A DNA stretch of 64,000 nt, taken from contig CM018031.1 in assembly GCA_008638375.1 (NCBI GenBank), positions 10,444,062 through 10,508,061 on the forward strand, in the 5' to 3' direction. Under the pieces are notes generated by a model that worked only from the letters and a program-made list of their open reading frames with translations, ran no database searches and was not told the origin of the DNA. How positions within the stretch are numbered: position 1 is the stretch's first letter; the number at the start of each line of letters is the position of its first letter. Positions 52,401-63,280 of this stretch are shown here, one piece after another. The DNA is from Nyssa sinensis (taxonomy: Eukaryota; Streptophyta; Magnoliopsida; Cornales; Nyssaceae). Made by a program: the position numbers and the translations under genes.

Positions 52401-53712
52401 TTATATGATTTACTTTAAAATTTGGTTCATCTAGAATGGTATTCTGGTTTAGCCTATTTGATGATTTGACAGAGTCCACATAACGTTACACTTAGTCAAA
52501 AATCAAATAGACAAACAACTTGGAAGAGTTCAATTCAGAAGGTCTAAGTCAAATGCTCAGAAGCTAGTTTGCCTTTTGTGGGATAACAGAAAGACGAGGT
52601 GTCAATGGGGAAGCATCACACACTTCTCCTCTTGCTGGAAAAGTGTTTGTGTTGGTTGGAGCAGGAGGTGCTGGAAGAGCTCTGGCTTTTGGTGCCAAAA
52701 GCAGAGGGGCACGGGTTGTCATTTTCAATCGCAATTATGGTAAAAACCTGTAACTCTTTCCCGTTTAGGTTGATAAGAAGCAGTTTTCTAGTCTACTGAC
52801 TCTTACCATTCTTTTGAAAGAGAGAGCAAAGGCTCTTGCACTAGCAGTTTCTGGCAAAGCTCTGCCACATGAATGTTTGGACAAATTCTGCCCTGAGAAT
52901 GGAATGATCCTTGCAAATGCTTCTGCTGTGGGCATGCAGCCAAATTCAGATCGAACTCCTATTTCAAAGGTTCTCTCTCTCTCTCTCTCTGTCTCTCTGT
53001 TGTATATATTATAAACACATAATGATTGGTGTATTTTTTTCCACCTTTCTATGGCTTTTAGGAGGCATTGGGAGCATATGAGCTAGTGTTTGATGCTGTT
53101 TATACACCTAGAAACACTCGGCTCTTGCAAGAGGCTGCAGAGGCCGGAGCCATAGTGGTGAGCGGTGTTGAAATGTTCGTCAGACAGGCCCTTGGTCAGT
53201 TCAAATTGTTCACTGGTGGATTAGGTACCCTCTTTACCAGATTACAAAATTTCTACAACAACTAATATATGAGGTCGTTCTCCCTTCCTCCCCCCCCCCC
53301 CCCCCTTTTGTTTTTGTTTGGGGAGGTGCTATGATGGAGGTTTCAACCACACCAAGTTTTTTTTATAGCCAGTAGTCTCAAACAGATAGCTTTAGCTCAG
53401 TTGGTATCAAGGTGTGTTCTTCAAGAAAGAGGTTGGGGGATTTGACTGCACATAGAGAGACTCACCTACTGGATTGGTGGTGGTGTCTCTTCATCCATGA
53501 GAAGAGTGGATTGTGGTGGTAATCTTGCAAATTTGTGGACCAACAGGGGGGAGGGAGGGGGGGGAGAAAGGAAAGAGACGTATGTTCCTTGAGACTGATA
53601 CATGAAATATTTTTTCCCACATGAATGACACATAATTTAACTTCCTTTTTACTTTCACCGTTTTGCAGCACCGGGGGACTTCATGCGGCGAATTGTTTTA
53701 GAACACTTTTAG
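43506..53712 (+). CDS. Dehydroquinate dehydratase/shikimate dehydrogenase family protein, probably quinate dehydrogenase-like
   Basis: Ten exons: 43506-43705, 46784-46883, 48187-48405, 48836-49176, 50977-51040, 52033-52141, 52590-52739, 52821-52969, 53062-53224, 53669-53712. All are GT-AG with consistent phases and give 512 residues, as expected for the fused plant enzyme without a transit peptide. The N-terminal type I dehydratase half reads ADLVELCIDSM, LELDVEFVEIELQ, SSNVNGGTPSREKLGNL and GADVIKLLIDVVYITD. The C-terminal dehydrogenase half reads VFGVVSNPVGHSKGPLLHNP, DFAGFSVGIPHKEAA, GAVNTIIR, GYNTDCEA, NADP-binding VLVGAGGAGRALAFGA, LANASAVGMQPN and ELVFDAVYTPR. The lysine is kept, but the usual catalytic histidine of the dehydratase is asparagine (SSN). 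The dehydrogenase has glycine in GHSKG and SVGIP, where true shikimate enzymes usually have serine and threonine. This pattern is known from quinate dehydrogenase paralogs. The frame is intact. Confidence 0.94.
47108..47252. mobile_element. MITE-like insertion in intron 2 of the DHD/SDH-family gene
   Basis: Begins GCAATGGCGAATCTAAAAAT and ends CCCCCTCCATCCGCCATT; the outer ATGGCG/CGCCAT bases are inverted. It resembles the YUC intron insertion (GGCGGA ends, purine-rich middle with TTGGGAGGG). Microsatellites sit on both sides. Confidence 0.45.
49697..50162. repeat. Tandem duplication (237 and 229 bp) in intron 4 of the DHD/SDH-family gene
   Basis: Copies at 49697-49933 and 49934-50162 are nearly identical. 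The main difference is one extra ACTTGAAA unit and one base in the first copy. Shared text includes AATTTCAATGACACGTTCC and GAACAAGGCTAGATAAACT. Near identity indicates a recent event. It is intronic and should not affect the protein. Confidence 0.92.
53383..53465 (+). repeat. Possible SINE fragment in the last intron of the DHD/SDH-family gene
   Basis: Contains TTTAGCTCAGTTGGTATC, a good A-box, followed 40 bases later by GGTTGGGGGATTTGACTGC, a poor B-box. It lies after a poly-C run near 53290-53306. Weak evidence. Confidence 0.3.
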
Positions 53713-56700
53713 TTGTTTCATCCGACCAAGGTAAGATCTGACGATGGAATTTCCCACTTGGATTTTCAGAGTTCGTGAAGAAGTAAGGCCATGTATATGT
53801 ATGCTCAACTAGTAGATTGTTGAAGTTGCTGTATTTGAGCTTTTGCTACCTCAGCTTGAACACCTTAATTGGTTTGCTACTTTAAGAACAAAAAGAGAAG
53901 AAATGATAAGCAGAGTTCAAAGCTGTCAAGATTGTTGGTAGTTCATTCTTAAGAGTAACCTAGAACGTTCATATTAGAGGAAAGAATTTCTTGTAATATC
54001 AAATAATCATTGTTTTCTCCTGGCTACATTCCACAATTTTGCAATAAAAGGTTGGGGTGTTTTATCAAAGCACATTTTTTTTTATGAATTCATTTGTGCC
54101 ACCAGCTCTGAGCTAGGATTAAGTTCCAGATGTTGAAGATAGGATTAATTAACATTAATAGATTAAATTCACAGAGGTAATATCACTGATTAGCAGACCT
54201 TAATCCGAAAACCTACCTACAGGGAATCATGATCCAATTTTTACTTGAAACCTAGTTTAATCATGAAGCAGTGTCAGTTTGTGCCAAAACCACCGTTTGG
54301 ATCCAAGTTTGATGGATAGCACAGCCTCTCATCCTGGATGGGAAAATGATATAAACCTCACAGCCAAAATTTCTGTTTATAAGCATATAAACAACCCAAT
54401 GCAATATTGTCAAAAAGATAGATTTTGTGTAAAAGAGACCCAAAATCAGTTTACAAACAATTTTTTATGGTGGAAGCTAATACATCCAAACCAAAATTAA
54501 TGTATACGAATAAAAATACCAAGAACATTAAAGCTACACAGTGGATGCATATATATACACACGCACACATGTATATATAAACGCGTGTAGTCATCATTAC
54601 CTATGGTTCTAGAACAAAAGACTCTAGTATAAAGCAATATGAAAGAAGCAAACACTTGAATAAAAATTTAATTTCGGAATCAATCAATGATTAAAATATT
54701 CTTTTTATGAACTCGAGTTTACAGCACCGAACTCCTAAAAAGAACAACTCTGAATTGGAGGGATTTGATGGGAGCGAGGTTGGATCCATATCCCCTTTAA
54801 GGTGGCGGGTATTGGAGTCTTGTGTAGGCTCAACGCTTTCATTGTGAAGAACTGCGTCGTGTACCATTGTCCCACAAGTAGAAATCGAAACATCCTTATC
54901 TTCCTCCAAATTCAACCACTTTTTCAGGTCAAGCTTGATCCTACATTTAGACTCTGAATATTCAATACTTAATTCTTTTTTTACATACTGATTATTATAT
55001 ATCCTTATCATTATCTAATTTTGTAATACACTATTATATATATATATAAATATAAATATATGAAGATATACTGATAATGATATAATACATACATTATATA
55101 GTTGTAAAACATGCATCTCCAAAATTGGAGGGAAAAAAGTATAAAAATAATAAATAGTTAGTATTGAGTCCAACTCAATCTTAAATCCGAACAATCTAAC
55201 CTGAATTAAAATTTATTAGTATTGAGTCCAACCCGAGACCGACTCCAACCGATTATTAATTCTAATTTTTAAATTTTATTCATAATTTCTTTAATAAATA
55301 GTTATATTTTTTCTATTTTTATTATACGCTAAAAACTCTAATAATATCTCTCAATTTCTCCTTCTAAAAAAAACCACAAACCGTTAAAATAATATTTTCA
55401 ACATAATTTAATTTTTAAAAAACTGTTAAAAACCAACAAGTTTTTGAAATTATAAAAATATAAATAGTAATTTTTGTAAAAAATTCTTATTAATTTAATA
55501 GTGGTTAACTAAAGTATAAAAATATAATATATAAAATATTAAATTCGGATTCTGGTTCGAATAAGATTCGAATTTTTAAATTATCAACTCAAGTCTAATT
55601 CTAATATACTTCGGGGTTGAATTAGTTTGCCTAAATTCAACTCAAAATATAAAAGATAAAACTCATCTCTTAAAGAATCCGGATCAGACTCGTGCTGGGT
55701 TGAGTTGCACCCCTACAGTTAACAATCCAATTGTCACAACTTGATTAATAACTTAGCTTTTTAAATGATTATCTAATGCTGTAGATTAATAGTGGGCATT
55801 TGGTCTAGTGGTATGATTCTCGCTTTGGGTGCGAGAGGTCCCGAGTTCGATTCTCGGAATGCCCCAAGAGTTTTATGTATTTATTTTATGATCCTGTGTA
55901 AAGGCCACAAAGGCCTTCCCTTCGTATCTTTTCCATTCCTGTAGAATGAATCATCTTGCTTATTTATTTCAAACAAAAATAAATATAATTTTGTCAGATA
56001 GAAACTGGAAACAACTTTGAATCAAATAATTTTTGAAATAAAATTTGAAAATGAAAAAAAAAAAGAAAGAAAGGATTTGAAATAAAATTATGTTCTTTTG
56101 TTGGAATAAATTGAAATTTAAATTTAAATGAAAACAAAACTTGTACTGTGTTTGGAGCTAAAGGGAGTTGAAATGAAATTAATTTAAATACCATTATACT
56201 CTTATTTTGATGGAAGATTGAGATATGTTAAGAATGAGGAGATTGAAGAGTATATTTCAAATTAATATAATTTTTAATTCAAATTCTTTAAAATCCAATT
56301 CCATTTTAAATTCCACTTTTTCCAAACAATTGCAACTCAGTTTTTCAATTCAATTACTATCAAATCCCTTAATTCCAAATATGGCAATAAATTGAAAAAA
56401 TAAGTCTAATCATTTTGCTTCCATTTATTTATTGAAACAAACAAAGGAAGCATAAGGGGAAAATGCTTTAGTAATATAAATTATTATGTTTTAAATAATT
56501 ATTCCTAATTATTAAAAAAAGTTTCAACAATTAACTGTTGGGAGCATTGTCTTTGCCTATTTATCCCCAAAAGAAAAAATAAGGACGAAGTCTGGAATAT
56601 TTTTTTTCAAAAAGTAAATTACATTTATCATTCTTGAAATTTTTGATAATTACATATAAATTTTCTCTAATTTAACTAATTACATTGTATATTTCTGTTA

Positions 56701-57230
56701 AGATTGTCGGCTTAATGTTCTTAACGGAATTTGTGCAATTAGAAATATACCTCCTCATTTTTTAAATAATTTTTTGAATAAAAGATTATTCAAAATATGA
56801 ATTTTGAATTATTAACGAAAAAGTCAACGTACTTTTAACATATAAATTTTTAAAGTTATTCTTTATTATATTTAATGTGAACATGAATTATAATTAAATA
56901 AGAATAATATAAATAATTTAATAATTTTAAAATAATAAATAATACATTTTAAAAAGTTAAAATTTTGAAATGAAATTCTCATTTTGAAACGGAGAGTATC
57001 ACATTCCAAGGAGTACATTATCGAAAACGGCAAGGATAATAGGTGTAATTTACACCAAACAAAAAAATAATAATAATAATTATTATTATCTTTACATTTT
57101 AGCATTAAATTTTCATCTCCTGAAACGGCGCCGTTTTCACTGAATTTTTCTTATTCACCACCAAATTAGGTCTTATCTCCATCCCCCCGTCTTTTGCCAT
57201 GATTGTGGACTGTGCGGAACTAGGGCACAT
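53713..57230. other. Intergenic region, DHD/SDH-family gene to DCD gene
   Basis: Holds the 3' UTR of the DHD/SDH-family gene, AT-rich DNA and the tRNA-Pro gene. A balanced-composition block at 54700-55010 is open on the minus strand for 106 residues but has no recognisable domain. A near-perfect palindrome with core AAACGGCGCCGTTT lies at 57121-57139, in the likely promoter of the DCD gene. Confidence 0.5.
55794..55865 (+). tRNA. tRNA-Pro (anticodon TGG)
   Basis: A 72-base cloverleaf without intron. The acceptor stem GGGCATT pairs with AATGCCC, with discriminator C at 55865. The D-arm contains GGTCTAGTGGTATGA with a good A-box. The anticodon arm is CTCGC-TTTGGGT-GCGAG with TGG at 55826-55828, reading CCA proline codons. 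The T-arm CCGAG-TTCGATT-CTCGG contains a perfect B-box. All stems pair, so this looks like a functional nuclear gene. A T-rich polymerase III stop signal is only modest downstream. Confidence 0.95.
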
Positions 57231-57732
57231 TGGGAAAATTCTGTGGTACTCCCCATTCCTCTGCCTCTAAAACGAACAATCTTTCATCTCTCTGGGGCTG
57301 GGTGGCTTCATTCATCATCAATTTATCATTATCGTTTTTTTAGGTCAGTATTCGATCTCATTTTGTATTGCTTTTCAGTGTCTCTGTTTAGGGTTTTTCT
57401 CTCTTAGAAACGATTCACTTGAATAATTTTTTTTTATCTGGGATATTAAGCTATCGTTTATACACTGGTTAAATCAGTCCATATTTGTGTTCAGAAATCT
57501 TGTCGCGTTACAGTGTTGCAAAACCTAAGATGAGAGAATTTTTTTCTCTCCTTTTTATTCTTTTTGAATAAGTGAAAGAGAGGAGAGAGAGTTGTAGTAC
57601 AGAAAGAGTAGCTGGTGACTCTTCGCAACACAAACGGAAAGAGGGGAGAACCGATTTAGTATATAAAGGTTAGATTTATCGAGAGAGAGAGAGAGAGAGA
57701 GAGCGAGACTCAATTAGTAGCTTGCCGATCAG
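57230..57732 (+). other. Probable 5'-UTR exon(s) of the DCD-domain gene
   Basis: CT- and GA-rich leader-like sequence includes a GA microsatellite (57681-57703). It ends at the strong donor CGATCAG/GTATAG after 57732. A second possible donor, TTTTAG/GTCAGT, lies at about 57343. The first coding exon begins only at about 61390-61455, so the leader would be split by a 3.7 kb intron. The exact transcription start is unknown. Confidence 0.45.
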
Positions 57733-58259
57733 GTATAGTTCTTGCCTTTTGTTTCACCTGTCAATATATCACATGCTATGTTTGGTATTTTAAGTTGTGT
57801 TTCCAAATGGCAAACGATATTTTGTCTCTGCTCTATGATTTAGAATCTATAACGAAGCTTTTAAGTATGCATCCTGTTTTTTTTTAAAGTATGCATCCAT
57901 CCTTTTTTCACGTCTTTACTGCTATTTCCATTTCTTCTCTTTCTCTCTTGTATGGCAATATCACTACTGCCATTGCTTTCTGGTATGAATTTCATTCCCC
58001 TCCACTTTGTTTGGATACTGACAAGTCACTGGTGGCAGATTAGTTTGTTCTGTGCCATTGGCAACCTAAATAAAATCCGTACATTGATCTCTGGTTATAA
58101 ACTAGATCCTATTGTTCCAGCCATATGCATCTGGCTGCTGATCTGATCTATAATGTGTTGTAGGACCCACAATTGTTGCACTGCATTTATCTCCCCCCTC
58201 TGGTTGAGGGTGCATTCATAAATTCAAATTGACATGTGAGAAGAATCATAGAATTAAAG

Positions 58260-58990
58260 CATCATAGGGTTAACTAAAGGAGTGCGTTTGGGGTCTTGTG
58301 CGATTGACATATAGCTTTAAAATTGAAAGGTAAAATCTATGGTACAACTATTAGACCAACCATGTTGTATGGAACAAAATGTTGTGCAGTTAAGAAACAA
58401 CACGTTAATAAGATGAGTGTAGCCAAAATGAGGATGCTAAGATAGATGTACAGTAAGACAAGAAAAGATAGAATTAGGAATGAACATATTTGTGAGATAG
58501 TACGAGTAGCGCCTATAGGAGATAAATGAGAGAACATCGGTTAAGGTAGTATAGTTATGTAAAACGAAGACCAATGAATGCATATATTTGTGAGATAGTA
58601 GGAGTAGGCCTATAGATAATGAGAGAACATCGGTTAAGGTAGTATAGTTATGTAAAACGAAGACCAATGAATGCATATATTTGTGAGATAGTAGGAGTAG
58701 CGCCTATAGGAGATAAATGAGAGAACATCGGTTAAGGTAGTATAGTTATGTAAAACGAAGACCAATGAATGCACTAATAAGGAATAACGACATGCTTAAT
58801 ATTGAGGGTCATGCTAAGGGTTAAGGACGGCCAAAATTAATTTAGTAGAGGTAGTTAAAAAAGATATGTTATGTGTGGTCTAACGGAGTGAATGGCCTTG
58901 AGATAGGATTCATGTAGCCAACCCCAAATAATTGGGATAAAACTTTGTTGAGTTAAGTTGAGTTGTACACGTGAAAAGAGGCTTGGCATG
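58260..58990 (+). mobile_element. Remnant of a plant LINE reverse-transcriptase gene (3' part) in the DCD leader intron
   Basis: Fragmented frames match the C-terminal region of plant L1-type LINE polyproteins: LYGTKCCAVKKQH, NKMSVAKMRML, RKDRIRNEHI, then RVAPIGDKMRE with an LR-x-YSYVKRRPMNA block, then WMAL and SQPQIIGIKL. Stops and frameshifts interrupt it. Bases 58487-58773 contain three copies of a 93-97 bp unit covering the KMRE to RRPMNA region. The element is dead and reads in the same direction as the host gene. Confidence 0.7.
58487..58773. repeat. Three-copy tandem repeat within the LINE remnant
   Basis: Units start at 58487, 58584 and 58677 with ATATTTGTGAGATAGTA and end with AGACCAATGAATGCA. 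The first and third are closest; the second lacks four bases in its middle. The repeat arose after the insertion, as LINEs do not normally have it. Confidence 0.85.
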
Positions 58991-60271
58991 TCTTGATCCT
59001 TGTGCACTATTGCTCCCACTGAAAAGAGTGATTATCTTGAGAATCTTCTTGAATTCAATCTTTCCAGGCCTAGATCCCTTTTGAGAGCAATCTGGTCTTG
59101 AGGGAGGGGGCAGGCTTTGGGGCAGACAAAAGAAGGAAAGAGGGTCATACATCTTAAATCGTTTATCCCATTGAGTTAATGGTTTGATTGAAATCAATTG
59201 AATTGGAGTTTTAGAATGTGCAAAACATTTTAGAAAGAAAAATAACAGATAATCATGATAGTTTAACTTGTATTATATGTCAGTTATATTTGATACATTG
59301 AATGAACTAGTAGATGCTGGTCCCATTTGATGTGCACATTGAAATTTTTCAATGGGTATTGGAACTTACCAGGGATACTCCTTTGAAGGGGAGCCAAGGA
59401 CCTTTCTTCAGCCAAACAATGTCCTTTCTATTGAAATTTTGTGGTCAACTTGGAAAGATATGATTGATTGTTGGAACCTATTAGTATTAGATAGGAGTGG
59501 GATTCCAAAGTAAAGATCCATGTCTATGCAACTGCACTACTGAATCTAAATTTATGAAGTAAAATTTTTATGCTTGTAAATATTGTGAAACTAACTTAGA
59601 TTGTTAGCTATTTTTTAAACTACTTTATCTATACACTGGTTTGGATTTTTTGACTACAGTTTGGATGGGATTAATGAATCTCTATATAGGTGATCTGAAC
59701 TCTGATATAAATTGAAGTGTCTTCTTGGAATTATTATATTAGATATGGATTTACCGATAATAAAAAAATATTAAATATGGATTTAACAACTATGGATATG
59801 ATAGGGTTATTTTGGATGTGGATTTTTACAGTATAGTTACTTTGCAGTCATTTGTGAGCCCCTCATCATTGATAATTTCTGTTAACCTTCTATTGTTGAA
59901 TAGCTTTCCTAGACAAAATATTGACTTTTGACCATTTCAAACATGAGGCTGACATGCAGGATGTGTGGCTGTGTGTTGATTTTCTTAAAGATGCTAATTT
60001 AAACTTTTGATGCATAGCAATGATGCAAGAACAAACTTCCTATTTTACAGAAAGAAGAAAGATGCAATTTACGTGTGCGCAGACACACACATTGTACTAG
60101 TGGACTTCCAATGGACTAGTATGGATTACACTCACATAACTGTTTTCTCATCTCAAAACAGCCCCACATCTCCCTCACTCCTAACTTCTTATTCTTTCTA
60201 GAAATATTTTGTATGCATGTCACACATGGAAACGGCTAGTAGTTATTCATGATATTTGACTGATATATTTC

Positions 60272-60840
60272 ACTATTTCCACGAAGGGATATCAGTTTAA
60301 TGGTGAGACAGTGAGAATATCATGGCCAGTATAATTATGTAGCAGGCTACCCATCGTTTCTCTAGTAATATCAAGCCTGATAATACCCCATATGGCAAAA
60401 GCCCCACTTTTCTTGAAAAGCTCCCACCTTTCGTTAATCAATTGAATGCAGGGCACATATCCAAATGCATTTTCTTCGATATATCTGATTGTTAGCCAGA
60501 AAGTCCCCCCCCCCCCCCCCCCGGGCCTTGCTATTGAACTGGTAATCAGACTTCCTGCCCTTTTTCCCACATATTGTACTATTTCCATAAAGGGATATCA
60601 GTTTAATGGTGAGAATATCATGGCCAGTATAATTATGTAGCAGCCTACCCATCATTTCTCTAGTAAGATATCAGGCCCGATAATACCCCATATGGCAAAA
60701 GCACCACTTTTCTTGAAAAGCTCCCAACTTTCGTTAATCAACCGTATGCAGGGCACATATTCAAATGCATTTTATTTGATATATCCGATTGTTAGCCCAG
60801 AAAGTAACCCCCCCCCCCCCCCCCCCGGGGCGGTGCACAC
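60272..60840. repeat. Two-copy tandem repeat, about 306 bp unit, each with an 18-19 base poly-C/G-run junction
   Basis: The copies start with ACTATTTCC at 60272 and 60578 and share GGGATATCAGTTTAATGG, CATGGCCAGTATAATTATG, CCCCATATGGCAAAAGC and GATTGTTAGCC. Each ends in a C run (60505-60522, 18 C; 60808-60826, 19 C) followed by GGG or GGGG. The copies differ by scattered changes and a small deletion. The source is unknown. Confidence 0.85.
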
Positions 60841-60970
60841 TGGGTGTTATGATCAGAGAGTTTCCAACTGACGGGAAAGATGAGAGTGCTGTTATGATGG
60901 TAAAATTGGTGAAAAAAAACCTATAGGTATCAGAGGTTGTTCTTAATTTTGGAAAAACCTATAGGTAGGC

Positions 60971-60976
<6 letters not shown>

Positions 60977-61010
<34 letters not shown>
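60977..61010. repeat. (TA)n microsatellite
   Basis: About 17 TA units in the DCD leader intron. Likely polymorphic in length. Confidence 0.9.
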
Positions 61011-61013
<3 letters not shown>

Positions 61014-61421
61014 AGCATTCAACCTTCCCATGATGCTTACATCAATTTAGAAGCAAGAGAAGGGAAACTTCAGCTACCTATTATTTTCATCATTACATAA
61101 CCATGATTTTTTTTTTTTTGATAAGTATTTTGGAACCATGATGTAGTGAGCTCTTTGGCAAAAGAAATTCAGGTTGACACCTCAATGCTATGACATTCTT
61201 TATCCTTTTCTCTATTCTGTATGATTCATCATTTTTTCCTGGATTTTCTTATGATGTGACTTTTCTGTGCATCTGCTTGTTTTCTGTGACAATGTTCTTT
61301 GTAGAATGAGAACAATGATTAAACCACATATTCAAATATGCTTGTTTCTGGTGACAATGCTCTTTGTAGAATAGGATTAATGATGTAACAGCATGTTAAG
61401 GTTAAACATTGTGTGTCTTAC

Positions 61422-63280
61422 ATGACTTTGGAAACTTGGCTAGCAGGGAAGACTATGGCAACAGAAAATAACAAGAAAAAAACTGGTAATGCTACTGAAT
61501 CCGCCCCAAAACTGTTACTTTCTAACAAGAAAACTCCGAAGTCTCTGAAGCCTGAGCCCAAAATTGTGAAGAAATCTTCAAAACCAAATTCTGTGCAAAT
61601 GAAAGAAGCAAAATATACTTTGCAAGCTCAAGCCAGAAATGAGGATGGAAAGAAGCCTCTAAAAGGAGTCAAACAAGAGAGTAACAAGAGTGAAAGAGAT
61701 GGTGGAAGAAATATCATTTCACCTCATGAAAAAGAGAAGAAAATTATCGATGAAAAGTGCGAAGAAACAAGAAAGGGGGATCAAAAGGATGAGGAAAATC
61801 TTGGAGGATTGATTTTCATGTGCAATGCAAAAACTAAACCTGATTGTTTCCGCTATTATGTCATGGGCGTCCCAACAAACAAGCAAGAGCTTGTGTTGGG
61901 CATCAAACCTGGTATGAAGCTTTTCCTCTATGATTTTGACCTCAAGGTTATGTATGGAATCTACAAGGCATCTTCTACTGGTGGCATGAAACTTGAACCA
62001 GCTGCATTTGGCGGGGCCTTCCCTGTTCAGGTGCACTTTGTTGTCATATAGTTTATCTTCTCTTGGTTTACTTTGTTGTCATATATTTATCTTCTCTTGG
62101 TTTATTCTCTTCACTATTGGTCACTCTGAAGGTCCGCTTCAAGGTTCACAAGGACTGCCTTCCAATACCCGAGAGGTTATTTAAGAAGGCAATCAAGGAG
62201 AACTATGATGAAAAAACACGCAAGTTCAAGACTGAGTTAACTGTCCAGCAAGTGAGAAGCTCTCTCCTATTTTATATATATATATATATATATATACACA
62301 TACATAAAGAGTGTTTCCTTTGGAATTTCTGAAATCACTGCTTCCTCGCAATATGCTTTGATGATGACTTGTTCTGCCCCTTGCAGGTAAAGAAGCTGAC
62401 GGAGCTGTTCCATCCTGCTCCATGTTTGCATTCAAATGCACAATCTTCTGTTCAGAAACCTCTGCCAACCCCAATCATCTGCTCCCCACCACCAGCAACT
62501 ATACTAGGTGAGGAAAATCGCAGAGAACAATTCTATAACAATCATCACAGTAGTAGCGAAGCAGCACAAAATCTTATGTTGTCTGATCACGAAAGGAAGC
62601 AATTTTCTAAGAACCCCATCTCATCCAGAGATTTGACTTCACCTGATCCACTTTTTCTCACTGAGAAAGAATATCGTAGTTATGGTCTTCGACGGGAGAG
62701 GCATATTTTGACAACTCCTGTTGCCCCCACTTTGGATCCTTACAGCAATGATCGAGAAAGTGAGCGGCTTCCAATGAAGCATGCGTCTATAAATGGAGAT
62801 GCAGCCTTAATGAGGAATGAGTCTATTCGTCCTGATCCACTCTTTCTCAGTGAAAAGGAGTATCGAGCTTATGGTCTTAAAGTTCAACGGGAACTACCAA
62901 CCTCAATGACAAGCACCATGGAAACAACTACTGCTTTTGACAAATATCCAAGGGATCCCTACTATCCTTATGATGATGACACCGCCTCTTTGGTGGATCG
63001 GTATCTTTCACTGCCAACAATGGTGGCAGCTCCTTCAGAATCTTATTCTCTGGGAGCGAGAGAAACTTATATAAATAATTCAAATCGCACGGAGTGCAAC
63101 ACCACAAATTATTCGGAAAGAGTGGTTCCCGATCAACAAAGATTATATCCAACTCACGCTTCCCGTGCACTATCAGACAACAATCAGAAATACCATCATT
63201 TGGGAGGCGAGCCTGAATTTACATCTACCCCCATCTCATCCCGATATTCCTTTCCCGGCCCATCTGTGTCGTACCGTTGA
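61422..63280 (+). CDS. DCD (development and cell death) domain protein
   Basis: Three coding exons: to 62030, 62132-62251 and 62387-63280, all phase 0. In-frame starts are ATG 61422 (540 residues) or ATG 61455 (529 residues, MATENNKKK). A possible acceptor just before 61455 would favour the second. A lysine-rich N-terminal region of about 115 residues precedes the DCD domain. That domain begins [20 protein letters not shown], continues [40 protein letters not shown] and [20 protein letters not shown], and ends KKAIKENYD ... VKKLTELF. The C-terminal half is disordered-looking and contains two copies of DPLFL(T/S)EKEYR(S/A)YGL. DCD proteins are plant-specific and linked to stress, hormone response and programmed cell death; the biochemical role is mostly unknown. 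The frame is intact. The first exon is reached through a long leader intron. Confidence 0.9.

Noticed and set aside
54691..55011. 106-residue minus-strand ORF
   Set aside because: Composition is fairly protein-like, but there are no domains, promoter or partner exons; could be a gene fragment, not supported as a gene.
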